Assembly (NCBI GenBank): GCA_942159475.1
Contig: OW804098.1
Span: 2,766,383 to 2,830,382, forward strand
Length of the DNA stretch: 64,000 nucleotides
Origin: Sthenelais limicola
Taxonomy: Eukaryota > Annelida > Polychaeta > Phyllodocida > Sigalionidae
Direction of reading: 5' to 3'
Below are positions 41,725-52,727 of this stretch, in pieces. How positions within the stretch are numbered: position 1 is the stretch's first letter; each line of letters begins with the position of its first letter. The notes under the pieces are model-generated. The model was not told the DNA's origin. It saw nothing but the letters and a program-made list of their open reading frames with translations, and made no database searches. The translations under genes and the position numbers were made by a program.

Positions 41725-43509
41725 TTACTCCTTCTCCTCATTAGAAATGAACTGATGCCAAGGAAGACAAAGCTTAACACAGTAGTCAGAAAAACAGTCA
41801 TCAGGTAGAGAGTCAAGATGGTTGATAACTAGGACAGATTTGTCCTCGATTACAACCTCCATAGATAGCCACCCCCTTTCACGGCTACAACCTTCTATAA
41901 CATAAACTCTTTCATTGTCTGTAACAATTATACCATGGTTGAGAAGTGGTTCAGGACAGGACACCAAACCACCATCTCCAGTTTTAGGGTCATACCAGTG
42001 GATGGTGGGAGTTATCGCCTCAGAAGTACAGCAGTTCACAGAATATATCAGATCTCCATGGGACCACATGGGAAAGCCATACGGTTCACTCTGTGTAACA
42101 GGTGCCAACTTCCAATTCACATTGAGAATGTCAAGAGATGATATTTTGTTTGGATGATCCTCACTCTCAAAAAAATACTCTGAAGAAGCTCCCTCAGAAA
42201 TATAGATTACATCATTTACAACACATGCACTCACATGAATGAGAATTTCCCATTCAGAGTGCATTTCAGTGAATACTTCCCATTGATTTGTCATGAAGTT
42301 GTAGCGCTCTATTTTCAAGGGGGGACTCAGGTCATCACGATTACTTCCACCCAATGCATACAAGAATTGTTTGTGATAGACAAGTGAAAAATCCCGTCGT
42401 GGCAAATACATTGAACCCAGCTGGGTCCATTTGTACTCTCGTGGATCAAAGATGTAGCATTGGTTCCTATTATCATCATGTTGACATTCACCTCCACAAA
42501 GCAATAAAAAGTCATTGACTATGACACATCCAGCTGACTGAATTCCTTGGAAATCAACACTTCTAACATTACACCATTTACCATTGGTTGATCTAAGTGC
42601 AAACCAAGTATTGTCCTCCCTTATCACCAATAGAGAAGGTTTCATTCTAAGTCTAGTGTGACTATTTTGGCACAGAACTCTCTGATGCACAGGTTTAGAC
42701 AGATATTCCTGAGCTTCTATCAGGTTTTCATTCAACACAGTATTCTGCATCAGTTCAGAATGTGTTTCAATGATGGAGTCAACTTGGTTGGTCGTCATGA
42801 GGGGAAACCTGATGTGTTCCATCAGACAAATATGGAACTTCATTCTATTCTCAGGGTCATGTTCAAGCCATTGCACAACAGCCTGGTAAAGCTTCTCTTC
42901 AGGTCCAAACATCAACTCTTCCCTGCACAACAGACCCTTCCAGCTATCAAAACTCAGTTTCAGATAATCTCCAGATTCAATGAGTAAACTTAAGTTATCA
43001 GCCAAAAAATCTTCAACTTTGTAGTAGACATCTCTGTCAGATGAATATAGCCTGATTATATCCAATATCTCCACACAGGTATCCACTGATATATTGACAT
43101 CAATGAAGGACAAACATGCTTTGACAGCAGTCAAAATTTGAAGATGAGCTGCAGTAGTCAGAAGGTCAATAACATTGTCTTCTGTGATGTATAGACACCC
43201 TGTATAAACATAATCAAGTAGCAGTTGTAGCATGTCTGCATTTATTGCCTTTAGTTCCACATGGTCTTGTTGGGTTTCTTTCATGCCACTTGTGAGCATG
43301 GCATAGAAATAATCACTGACAGATGCAAGTACAGCTCTGTGAACCTTAAATGAGCGTCCTTCAGCTACTAAGGTGTAGTCAAAAAGAGCCTGTGACTGCC
43401 ATAATCTTGTTAGACCACTGACAACACACTCCCTCCATTCTGGATCACTAGTTTCCAATGGTTCATTTGGAGCAAGGGGAAAGGCTGGTGTTTTACCTTC
43501 TACAGACAT
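41725..43509 (-). CDS. BTB-BACK-Kelch protein, array copy 6
   Basis: 594 codons from the ATG at 43509 (MSVEGKTPAFPLAPNEPLE). Acceptor TTCTCTTTCCAG at about 43532. BTB at about 38-143 (LFDYTLVAEGRSFKVHRAVL, GMKETQQ), BACK at about 148-250 with some private changes (DTCVEILDI, YYKVEDFLADN), kelch repeats at about 298-582 (GGECQHDDNRNQCY, YALGGSNRDD). The N-terminus defines a second subtype shared with copy 7. The usual array 3' UTR is cut short here at about 41535, beyond which the relic of another copy lies, so its polyadenylation site is uncertain. Confidence 0.9.
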   Translation of the reverse strand: MSVEGKTPAFPLAPNEPLETSDPEWRECVVSGLTRLWQSQALFDYTLVAEGRSFKVHRAVLASVSDYFYAMLTSGMKETQQDHVELKAINADMLQLLLDYVYTGCLYITEDNVIDLLTTAAHLQILTAVKACLSFIDVNISVDTCVEILDIIRLYSSDRDVYYKVEDFLADNLSLLIESGDYLKLSFDSWKGLLCREELMFGPEEKLYQAVVQWLEHDPENRMKFHICLMEHIRFPLMTTNQVDSIIETHSELMQNTVLNENLIEAQEYLSKPVHQRVLCQNSHTRLRMKPSLLVIREDNTWFALRSTNGKWCNVRSVDFQGIQSAGCVIVNDFLLLCGGECQHDDNRNQCYIFDPREYKWTQLGSMYLPRRDFSLVYHKQFLYALGGSNRDDLSPPLKIERYNFMTNQWEVFTEMHSEWEILIHVSACVVNDVIYISEGASSEYFFESEDHPNKISSLDILNVNWKLAPVTQSEPYGFPMWSHGDLIYSVNCCTSEAITPTIHWYDPKTGDGGLVSCPEPLLNHGIIVTDNERVYVIEGCSRERGWLSMEVVIEDKSVLVINHLDSLPDDCFSDYCVKLCLPWHQFISNEEKE

Positions 43510-45375
43510 CTTTGCACATGTTAATAGCCAACTGGAAAGAGAAAAATAATGATTTCAACTATGAAAAAAGCTTTCCTGAAATTTGTCTGATGACAAGTAG
43601 ATGACATGAGCAGTTTATATAAGAGGATACAATAAGATGGATTAAGCAATATTGGGAAGGCTGGGCTCTAGGTTCAGGGTGCTATGTGTAACAGGGATGA
43701 ATCGGGACCGTGGCAAAAGTAATGGGAAACCAGGGAAGCCCATGGCTGGATGCATTAGAACAATTTTGCTAGTGATAACAGATGTTTATACCAATTGCCC
43801 TAATTTAACCCTCTAGGTCCTAGCCCCCATACGTGGTACATAACCGAGGACTAGCACGTTTTGGGTCAACTCCTCCAGGGTTGACATGCCATGGTACATA
43901 TGATATAAAATGCACTAAAGTTAAATATAAAGTATGCAAACTATACATTTTTAAAAAGCTAAGATTTAGGGCTATAATTCTCTGAAACAATAAAGAGGAA
44001 AACCATAAGTTTACCCCTATTTGTCATAGTGCAAATTCGCCGTACACATAAACCTATCATGCACCCCACATTTCATCATGCACAAAATATTTTTTCCTTT
44101 TAGTTCAGGACTACGGACCTGATCGTGAATGAAAGAAACAACCTTTGGGCATATTCCCTGAAAATCTGGAGTCAATATATCAATAAATAAGAAAGATAGA
44201 ACATAAAACGTGCACCACCATCTTCCTTCTCCTCCTGATCTGCATTTGCAACCATGTTAAAAATCATGCTCCCACTACGGCACACTGAAATTGGAATTTC
44301 TCACTTATTAATCAGCCTTATCCTTTTATCAATCCTGCGATCTTGTTCATAAATGTCTTCTGTTGGTATATCAAACACTTTAAACTAACTGTCTGAGCTA
44401 TGTAATTGGTAAACTTTAGTTTTTTCTGCCCATCGATAGATCGATGGGCGGCCATTTTGGAATGAAAATCTTGAAACCTTGGCGCTCTGACTTCTTTCCC
44501 TCCTTGACAAGAGAGTTTCAAACTTTTGACCAATCAAAAAGCTGTATACCATGCCATGGGCTCTTCACTACAGATGTAAGCCTGTTTCATAAAAGTACCT
44601 AGGCACCCGTGAAACCATTTGCGGGTACCTAGAGCCCCAAATGCTCAAGGCCTACATTTTCCAAGTATATTCACGGGTAGGTAAGCCAGTGGTGAATCAC
44701 AATTGCAGGTTAGCCCTATAGAAAATTGCATTATTTAATGACCCCTCAAATCTCGGCTTGTATCTGAGACTTGGGCTACTACAATAGGATCAGTAATAGT
44801 AATAGGGAGCTTATCCTTCTTTCCACTCAGCTCCTTTGTGTAGCCATTTCCCATACCAGTTGTTAATGCTTTTTGTGATGGTTTTAACATGGTGGCGGTA
44901 GTTGCAGTACACAACTAGGCAACAGGAACCAATTACTCAAGACTCATTGAAGTAACTGCTGAAGACACTGGAATTACGACTAGAACACTAGAAATCATAT
45001 AAACTATTAGAAACTGCTTGTAAGACAGGCAAGTGTAGTGAATTATACTCTCGGGGCACACACATTGATGTCAGCTGTATGATTACAGTCCGTTTGTAAT
45101 CTCGTGGATCAAATATATAGCATTGGTTACTACTATCATCATTTTTAAGTTGGCCACACCGGATTGAGCATCAGTTCAGATTGTGTTTCAATGATGGTGT
45201 CAACTTGGCTGGCTGAAGAGAGAATATCGAAGTTAAAAGTTTTAAAGAAACCATAAGGGCAATCAATTGTTAAAATCTATCATGCCTCGGACTGATAAAG
45301 TAAAGAAATCAATCATATACAGAGTTCCAGAAGTGTGGAACAAACTAGAATCTAGAGGCCATTTCTGTAAGAGTA
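43510..45375. repeat. 5' flank and spacer of copy 6, paralogous to 59690-60744
   Basis: No gene. It matches the copy 7 flank, with one extra block of about 820 bp (roughly 43808-44630) that begins at TTAACCCTCTAGG and has no counterpart there. A kelch relic lies at 45050-45215. The spacer is then interrupted at 45375 by the LINE nest. Confidence 0.75.
45050..45215 (-). pseudogene. Fused kelch-gene relic (BACK end joined to kelch)
   Basis: The minus strand has a VDTIIETQSEL-like piece of BACK joined near 45158 to LKNDDSSNQCYIFDPRDYK and SMCVPR from the kelch region, about 110 residues being deleted between. It is closest to copy 3. The same fusion occurs at 60417-60575, so it predates the spacer duplication. 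Confidence 0.75.
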
Positions 45376-45649
45376 AGCTCCTACCCCCACTCATGCCAAA
45401 CTGAGAGTACCCAATCAAAACCCACTTATGATTACCAAACCAACCCAATTACCCATGACCGCCCCTGCGTCCAAACCTAGAACCCAAAGCTCACACGAGG
45501 GCCCCTCACCTGACCTCGAGACTCCTTCCAGTCCAGACCACATTCTCACTGCCCACTGAGTTACACCTTCTCCCAAGAAAAAGAAGAAATGTTCAAAGTG
45601 AAAATGGCCTAACCGGATAACTTCGAGTTGGTTAAAACATTGATTCTCA

Positions 45650-46236
45650 GACTCCAGACGGTTCTGTCTGCCTGCCTTTTTGCAAGACGACGAGGTGAGG
45701 ATAAAAGTTTTCTCGGGGGCTGGTCTCAAACGTACTTTCGAATTGGGCCGTGACACCATATCAAAATGTAAACCTCAGCTTGTTTACTTTTTCGCAGGCA
45801 TCTGCGATGTTACGGTAAAAAACATGAGTACAAAAATGGTCCAGCTTTGCTATGCAGATCAGCGGGCGACTGAGAATTATGTAATTGATCAAGTAAATTG
45901 GGTCCAGGATGTTATCAAGTACTTCTTCCCTGACATTACCCCTATTTTCTGTGGCATAGCGGGATGTCACTTCAGGTATACAACCATTCACCCTACCCAG
46001 ATCCAGATCAGCACATGCTTAACGGCGCCATCACTGATATTAACTACTATATCAAGATGAAGAACCTGGAAAATGGACTTGTCCATCCAACACTCATCAG
46101 CAAGGTTCACCACCGTAGCTTCGGCGTGGTTGACTTTAGCTACGATGCATTGTACGATGGCCTACACACCCGCTGGTTCGTGGTACAGGACTGGGCTAAA
46201 CAGTTTCTCAAGAATCACCGCCACAATTCACACTAA
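45650..46236 (+). pseudogene. SGNH-esterase-like ORF1 relic of LINE-B
   Basis: Reads SDSRRFC near the start (the DS nucleophile block), FFAGICDVTVKN (block III), and after a frame change near 45975 YNHSPYPDPDQHMLNGAI and YDGLHTRWFVVQDWAKQF (the D-x-x-H end). The same blocks, in the same order, are in the intact ORF of LINE-A at 50492-51115. ORF1 proteins with such esterase-like domains are known from CR1/L2-related LINEs. Frame breaks make it a relic. Confidence 0.75.
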
Positions 46237-46733
46237 CTGGCCCATTCTCTACCTTTCTCTACGTTTTCTCTGGCATCTGCCTTATATATGATTATATGCC
46301 ACACTGTGTTATCTAGTTCAGCTAAATTAATTCATTTTAAATAAGACCAATACTTTTTCACTGACCCTTCTCTATAAGCCTATATTTGATCTCACCACCT
46401 TTTTTTTTTTTTAAAACGTTTATTATTTCACATATATACTGAAAAGGCAGAAAAACACTTCGCTAACAGCAAGCGTTGTTAAAGGCCATCTGCTCGAAGG
46501 CAATATCAGATGCAAAGCGATTACATTATCTCAAAAACGGTGAAATCATCATTACAATTTGATATCATATTTCAGAAATGTTTAAGTAATTATAATAATA
46601 ATAATAATAATAAATCACATGTCGGGAACGGGATGAAAAAGAGAAATGATGAGAGATGTGAACTATACAATATTCATAACTTTACAGAGAGGTGTGAGTG
46701 AGGCGGGAGGAAGCTGAGCGAGCCTCTGATTAT

Positions 46734-49601
46734 CTAAACCATCTTATCAAGAAAGTGTTTCTTGATGAATATCTTGAAGATATTTTTGTCTTGAATGCTA
46801 CGTAATCTTATGGGTAATTTGTTCCAGTTATTAGCAGTTTGGTAATGGAGTGATTGTCTATCTACTTCTTTTTTGGGAATAAAAATTTGTAGGACGGGGG
46901 CATCAAATAATCTTGTGGCTCTGTTATGGTGAGGAATTAATTCTGCGTCGATTTTACTGACAGAGAGGAATGCTAATTTACATAATAAAAACTCGATCCT
47001 ATGCACCACCCTCATAGTATTTGTCGTAGAGTGTATAAGATCAGTTGGCGTTCTCGGGGGACATCTTAGGGCGATTTTTAAAGCTTTATTCTGTAATCTT
47101 TGTATGGCTATAATGGTCTTTTGGTTACATCGACTAATAAATGGTGCACTGTAATCTATGATGGAGAGAATATTGGATTTAACCATTGTGATGGCACATT
47201 TTTTGGTGAGGTTTGGTCTGATTAGAGCTAGTTGATGTATTCGAAAGTGGAGTGATTTCAGTAATATATTGCTTTGTTCCAAGAAATTTAGACGGTGGTC
47301 AACATTTATACCTAGGTAGTTATATTGATTCACTCGTTCAATAATTTCATTATTAATTTTAATCTCCAAATTGATGTTTTCTTTCTTTTTCTCATCAAAA
47401 ACCATCGTTTTAGTCTTACCAATATTAATAAGGATTTTATTTCGTATCGACCAGTCATGGAAAATTGCAAGATCAGAATTCATATTTCGTGTTAGATCTT
47501 GTATATTATCACCAGACGTATATAGGACTGTATCGTCAGCGTATAAGATATAATTTGAGGTCAATAGTAATTTGTTGATATCATTTGAAAAAATTAAATA
47601 GATAATCGGCCCTAATATCGACCCCTGAGGAACGCCGCATGTGATCTGCAAGGAATCTGCGTAATGGTTACCAAGTTTCACAGTTTGTGACCTTTCCGAA
47701 AGATAAGAAGCAAGCCAAGATAATGCATAATTTTTAAATCCAATATTCGATAGTTTTTTTTTAATAATTTCATGATTTACGCTGTCAAATGCTTTACTAA
47801 AGTCAATAAAAGTAGCTATTGTATAATGGTTATTGTTATTATTCTTATTTATATTGTTTACTAATTCATAAAGGGCTTCGTGCGTGCTTCTATTCTTTCT
47901 AAATCCAAACTGGTGGTCCGAAATAATTTTATTAGTATCTAGGTGATCCCATAGCTGAATAGAAATATACCTCTCAAGCATTTTGCCTGCGATGTGGGTG
48001 AGTGCAATAGGTCTGGTATCTTGGGCAGTAACAGCATTTGGTACCTTCGGTATCGGCTTAACTATTGCTAGCTTCCATTTGGATGGAAATATACCTTGTG
48101 TAATCGATAGGTTCATAATATACAATAATTGGTCAATGACAATATTAAAACAATCTTTATACATTCTTGATGTGAGTTCTCTACAGCCAGAAGACTTGGA
48201 AATATCTATTTCCGAAATTAAATTGGATAAACTTTCTTTGGTGATATTATTGAATTTATCACATTTTCTAATGTTAATCTCCTCATGTATTATTGGCGGG
48301 ATATCTGGGATTTTCTTCTGAATCTTTTCTCCTATTGTACAGTAATGTTTGTTCAGGAAGTTTGCCGAATCTGGTTGGTTAAGCTCTAAATTATTATTAT
48401 CTCTAATTGTTGTGATATCTTTCCCTTTTTTTGCAGTAATTTCATCGAGTGTTCTCCATAATTTTTTACTGTCATTCGTATTTGTATTGAGGATATTAGT
48501 GTAGTAATCAGTTTTGGCTCTTCTTAGGAGCTTATTAACGTAATTTCGTTGGTTTCTGGCTGCATTGATCTCATTTGGATCTTTTGTTTCATTTGCAATC
48601 TTATATAAATCATCTCGTATCTTACACGCGTCCACTATATCTCTATTATACCATTCAGGCTTGTTACTTTGGAAATAAACACTCTTCCAAGGAGCTATCT
48701 CATTAACTGCATTGATCAAGGTCAAATTAAGGAAATCCCAGGCCCTATCAACATCTTTAGTATTGTAAAAATTATCCCAATCAGTTTTTGATAGTATTAT
48801 CTTTAGTCGTTCAACATTATAATTTTGCATAATTCTAATTGTTTTTCTGGCTCCAGGGTTTTTTTTGGTTTTTTGGTGCCTGAGAATAAGATAGATTGCC
48901 TGATGGTCCGAGATGTTATAATTGATAGTACCTTGGGTTGCCGACCTCTCACTTTTGACTAGAAAATAGTCCAGAATGCTGTTCTTATGTAGACCATATC
49001 TAGTGATAAATTTCATATTAAGCGCTAGGTTCGAATTTGATACAAACTCCTTCATGGCTTTGTATTTTAGATTCGTTTTATCAAGTAGATCTATATTAAA
49101 ATCGCCTAGGAGTATCAAGGAACCTGGGTGTTTTTGTTCTTCATATAAATGTACCAGTTCTTTCAGTTTGCCAAGACAAGATGCTATATTTGATTGGGGC
49201 GGTCTGTATACTAGCCCAAGGTGGATCGGTTTCATATAATCCTTAGTCACCGTGATACACAAGAATTCAATATTATCGTCACTAACCGACAGATCTTCAA
49301 GTACATCATATCTATATATATTCCTAAGATAGATACACACTCCACCTCCATGTTTGTTTATATTTGTTCTATTTAAGTTGATAAAATTGTATTCAGGATG
49401 TTGTATAAGCGGTAGGCAAGCCTCATTACGTATCCAAGTTTCAGTAAAGCAAACTATATCTATGTCAGAACTTAGTATATCATTTTTTATCTGATCAAAT
49501 TTGGGAAATAGTGATCTAACGTTTAAGTGTATAATCTTAGTTCCTTTTAGTTTAGATAATTCATTCCAGTTCGCAAGCTGGGAGTCGGTAATTGGCTTCA
49601 T
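46734..49601 (-). CDS. LINE-A ORF2: endonuclease and reverse transcriptase
   Basis: 955 codons from an ATG (MKPITDSQLANWNELSK), no stop or frameshift. N-terminal AP-endonuclease-like (EEP) domain, about residues 20-245: HLNVRSL, FTETWI, LGDFNIDLL, SDHQAIYL. Linker, then reverse transcriptase, about 470-760: RPIALTHIAGKMLER, FIDFSKAFDSVNH, GVPQGSILGPIIY and the catalytic YADD (ILYADDTVLY). The C-terminal part ends with NNWNKLPIRLRSIQ. These are the two enzymes for target-primed reverse transcription. The intact frame suggests recent activity. Confidence 0.93.
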   Translation of the reverse strand: MKPITDSQLANWNELSKLKGTKIIHLNVRSLFPKFDQIKNDILSSDIDIVCFTETWIRNEACLPLIQHPEYNFINLNRTNINKHGGGVCIYLRNIYRYDVLEDLSVSDDNIEFLCITVTKDYMKPIHLGLVYRPPQSNIASCLGKLKELVHLYEEQKHPGSLILLGDFNIDLLDKTNLKYKAMKEFVSNSNLALNMKFITRYGLHKNSILDYFLVKSERSATQGTINYNISDHQAIYLILRHQKTKKNPGARKTIRIMQNYNVERLKIILSKTDWDNFYNTKDVDRAWDFLNLTLINAVNEIAPWKSVYFQSNKPEWYNRDIVDACKIRDDLYKIANETKDPNEINAARNQRNYVNKLLRRAKTDYYTNILNTNTNDSKKLWRTLDEITAKKGKDITTIRDNNNLELNQPDSANFLNKHYCTIGEKIQKKIPDIPPIIHEEINIRKCDKFNNITKESLSNLISEIDISKSSGCRELTSRMYKDCFNIVIDQLLYIMNLSITQGIFPSKWKLAIVKPIPKVPNAVTAQDTRPIALTHIAGKMLERYISIQLWDHLDTNKIISDHQFGFRKNRSTHEALYELVNNINKNNNNNHYTIATFIDFSKAFDSVNHEIIKKKLSNIGFKNYALSWLASYLSERSQTVKLGNHYADSLQITCGVPQGSILGPIIYLIFSNDINKLLLTSNYILYADDTVLYTSGDNIQDLTRNMNSDLAIFHDWSIRNKILINIGKTKTMVFDEKKKENINLEIKINNEIIERVNQYNYLGINVDHRLNFLEQSNILLKSLHFRIHQLALIRPNLTKKCAITMVKSNILSIIDYSAPFISRCNQKTIIAIQRLQNKALKIALRCPPRTPTDLIHSTTNTMRVVHRIEFLLCKLAFLSVSKIDAELIPHHNRATRLFDAPVLQIFIPKKEVDRQSLHYQTANNWNKLPIRLRSIQDKNIFKIFIKKHFLDKMV

Positions 49602-50491
49602 ATTTTAATCATGGAGGAGGTGTGTGCGTATAGCTACCACTAGAATAAGACAATGAGGTCGGCATACCGGTACTTATAGTGAACATTATTATACATTACC
49701 ACAACTATTTAGACCAAGAATACAATATAATCAGGAGCACTCTATGCATTTTGATAGTATAGCTTAGTCTATAACTATTGAAGTTTTTATACCAGGACAG
49801 TGGGGAGGGACGTGTTAGTTGCCATGATTATCATGATCTGACTTTCCCTAGTCACTCCCCAAGGTTCAATGGTTTGCGAACAGGCATTGTATCATTCACA
49901 CATAGTAGAGCATATCAGGTATAAGCATATCTGAGTACAGTATTATCAAAGTGCTTACCGTATCGACCATTGGAGTGAAAAGATGGTAATTCTCATTGGT
50001 ATCCATTAAATTAAGTACAGGATTAGTTGCTTGAGTGTCTCCGTGACGAGGAGAGGAAACAGGTTAGCTGCCATGATTCTCATGGTCTGTCTGCGCTGCC
50101 ACCTCCCCTGTCTCGAGAGAGAGTATAGGTAGTTAGTGAAATGGACATAATAAACAATTCATACAATTCAAAACAATTGTAGACTGGGTCTCCAATACCC
50201 CCGGCCGATCGTGACTAAGAATCCAATCAAATACATATATATAAAATAGTGGCATTGAGTATACATTTATCCAAAACAAATGTTTACATATATATAGTTA
50301 GGTAATATGATCACAGCTGTTTGCGAGAAACTATAGGAGTAAGGGAAAAACCAAATGACTGCCATGATTATCATGATCTTGTCAATATATATAAATTGTA
50401 GAGAATTCATATTCAAGCTAGTGTAAGGCCTCAATAAGATACATATATTAGTTCTCGATCGCATATTTATTCATTTATAGAAAAGGAAGTA
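49602..50491 (-). other. LINE-A spacer between ORF1 and ORF2, with three palindromes
   Basis: An 890-bp non-coding stretch. CATGATTATCATG at 49823-49835, CATGATTCTCATG at 50072-50084 and CATGATTATCATG at 50363-50375, each preceded by (A/G/T)(C/T)TGC or TTGC and followed by ATCT or GTCT; 249 and 291 bp apart. Confidence 0.7.
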
Positions 50492-51115
50492 TTATGGAAC
50501 TATGTAGGGAGAAGAATGGAATAATTGGATTTGTTTAGCCCAATTCTCAAGAACTAGTTCGTCAAGGTGTATTCCGTCTGGGAGGCGCTTATAGGTATGT
50601 CTGGCCTTGTGTCTTTCGAATTTGTGGACTTTGGTTATGAGGTGTGGATGATTTAAATTTCGTTTAAAGTTCAGCATTCGGATATCTTGATTAATTGTAA
50701 TTATTGCGCTCGAAATCATTCTTTGGAGGGGGGAGAAGTTGGGACGATTGTTACACTTGTTCAGCTCGATACCAATTAGTCCCCCATAGGCGATGTTACA
50801 GGTTCTTCTTTCTTCGGTAAGTTGATGCAGAGAGGATTCATATAAGGAGGCCATGAGACGGACAAGATTACCTTCATGGTTTGAGGCAAGGGATATGATT
50901 TTGGTGGTCCTATTCTTCACACAAAAATCGCATATTCCCCCAATAAGTATAGCATTAGTTGGGCGATCTGTTTGAATGATGCTTTTAAGTTCCTGTGTTA
51001 AACGATCAATACCTGCTCCAGGGAAGGGATAGACTGTAATACCAGGTGTAGTTATATACCGTTGGAGGTGACGACCTCTAGAATCGGTAACTATAACTGT
51101 AGTATTGGGATTCAT
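50492..51115 (-). CDS. LINE-A SGNH-esterase-like ORF
   Basis: 207 codons from the ATG at 51115. Blocks of the SGNH/GDSL hydrolase fold: VTDSRGRHL (the DS block), GAGIDRL (glycine block), IGGICDF (position of the GxN block, here with C-D instead of N), and PDGIHLDELVLENWAKQ (the D-x-x-H catalytic end). In LINEs such ORF1 domains are thought to act in RNP assembly or membrane interaction; the role here is inferred. It is in the same frame as the polar ORF upstream, but several stops separate them. Confidence 0.75.
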   Translation of the reverse strand: MNPNTTVIVTDSRGRHLQRYITTPGITVYPFPGAGIDRLTQELKSIIQTDRPTNAILIGGICDFCVKNRTTKIISLASNHEGNLVRLMASLYESSLHQLTEERRTCNIAYGGLIGIELNKCNNRPNFSPLQRMISSAIITINQDIRMLNFKRNLNHPHLITKVHKFERHKARHTYKRLPDGIHLDELVLENWAKQIQLFHSSPYIVP

Positions 51116-51163
51116 CGTTCCTGTAATTAGTATTCAAAAGAAATGATACTATAACAAATATTA

Positions 51164-51811
51164 TTAGGAGTCAAGATATAAGCCAGTAGATGATACATCA
51201 CATAGCGATTGAAAGGAGAGTTTATCTTTAGGTAATTGCATAGAAACACAAGTTTGGGATTTATTTTCTTCTGCAATGGTTACCTTAGGTGTCTTCTTAG
51301 TCTGTGTTTTCGCTTTGGAGGTAGGTGCGGATGCCGTTGCTTTGGATGAGGAATCCGATCGTGAATCCGTTCTGGGCCTCAGATATGACGGCGATAATTT
51401 CTCAGCGTACTGAGGAAGTTGCATGCTAACACTTCCAACTGTAGTTCTCGTCTGCGATGTATTGAGAGGAGAGCCCGGTGGTGGCATAGAGGATCGTATA
51501 TTTCCGCCTGGGCCTAGTATGGGACCTTGGTCTAGTACCATTACGTCAGAGCTAGGATTAGGTTGGCTTGAGGATACTCGATAGAAATCTGCATCGTCAG
51601 TGTCCGATTGGTGTGAAATCGACCAATTCTGATGACTTAGATTTTTTTCTCGGTGTCTAGCACTTCCAATTGATTTATCTTCTTTTTTCTTATCTTTCTT
51701 TTTCTTCCTATCTTGCTTTGGGGAACCGCTGTTATCTGGCTTAGGATTTTCTCCACCTCGACCTTTGAATTTGTGACTAATTCTGTCTTCAGAATACTTT
51801 ACTCATTTACT
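51164..51811 (-). CDS. LINE-A N-terminal polar ORF (ORF1a)
   Basis: The frame is open from just after a TGA near 51811 down to the TAA at 51164, but the only clear ATG is at 51541 (MVLDQGPILG), giving 125 codons; the part above it is a lysine-rich stretch (KQDRKKKKDKKKEDKSIG) and then serine-rich sequence. No domain; the composition suits a nucleic-acid-binding ORF1 N-terminus. It lies 48 bp before the SGNH ORF, same frame, with TAA TAA, TAG and TGA between. A pyrimidine-rich acceptor-like TTACAG lies just before the SGNH ATG, so splicing could join them; that is speculation. Confidence 0.45.
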
Positions 51812-51899
51812 GACTACTAGTTGGTTAATAACACTGGCATCTGCCTACAATGATTATGTATACCTATTTACAGGCGCGTTCTGCCCACAAGTAATTACT

Positions 51900-52635
51900 A
51901 AAATACCTATATTGTCAATTAAACAAAGTATACGTCCAATAAGGCCTAATTTATTTAGACTAATTATTGCCTATAAAACCTTCAATTGTAAACAACAGCT
52001 ATTATTATCGCTTTCATTATATTATTTCTGTACTTGTACTTGCTCTTGGTACTGGCCATTTAACTCAATGCCTCACACTGGTTGACTGGCTAGACTATGT
52101 ATTTCTCACAGATGTACCGAACGCTACCAGCTTCTACCTTGTTTACCACCTAACCATTGCACTTGTATTTGTCTCTGGCACATGCCACCATGCGTACCGC
52201 GTAATTATAGTTGGAGCACTGATGATAACTCCCCTCTAGGGCCCTACTGGGTACCTGGCGATGTGCGACATGTGCCTTCTCTGCACTGGTTTTCGTTACT
52301 AATTAGACGGATTGGTCATACCTCCAATCTCATAGTCCTGATACGACCTACTGGTAGACTAATATTACATGATTATTTCCTTGTTACTGTTCCCCCGAAC
52401 TCCATGCTTTTTGTTTTGCAGTGGTACACGATACCTAGTACCACTATGATTTACCCTCATACAAACTGTACTTATATTACCTATGTTATGCATATTATTG
52501 TTGTCTGGTTCTATATTAAATATATTACAAGCCACAGAAGTACCGAGATTAAGATGAACATCATGTCCTTAATCCTATGTTGGACCACCAACTTTACCCT
52601 ATAAACAAAGGCATTTGCTGACTAATACTAATGAT
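51900..52635 (+). other. LINE-B spacer, resumed after the nested LINE
   Basis: No convincing coding region; short frames with hydrophobic translations have no domain. Its length, added to 46237-46400, gives about 890 bp between ORF1 and ORF2, equal to the LINE-A spacer, which supports the nesting model. Confidence 0.45.
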
Positions 52636-52727
52636 ATGAAAGGTTTCAAAATTGTCCATATAAACATAACGTCAATTCTGCACAAATGGCAACAACTTGT
52701 CCTTGACCTAGATCAACTTCAGTTTGA

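Larger units (their letters stand above)
46400..51900 (-). mobile_element. Apparently complete LINE (LINE-A) nested in LINE-B
   Basis: Minus-strand element. Its 3' end is a poly(A) run (T-run at about 46401-46414 on the plus strand) preceded by AATAAACG. It carries ORF2 at 46734-49601, an 890-bp spacer, an SGNH ORF at 50492-51115 and a polar ORF from 51164 up to about 51811. The 5' end is not fixed; about 51.9 kb is inferred because LINE-B sequence resumes there. No RNase H domain was seen. Clade uncertain: CR1/L2/Jockey group. Confidence 0.8.

Noticed and set aside
51906..51917. CCTATATTG as the target duplication of LINE-A (compare CCTATATTTG near 46384)
   Set aside because: It is imperfect and would leave a non-A tail between the poly(A) run and the duplication. 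It happens to fall near the expected border, but is too short to rely on.
51967..52604. Two plus-strand frames with hydrophobic translations, possible membrane proteins
   Set aside because: They overlap in different frames, have no ATG context or domain, and fall in the spacer of LINE-B.
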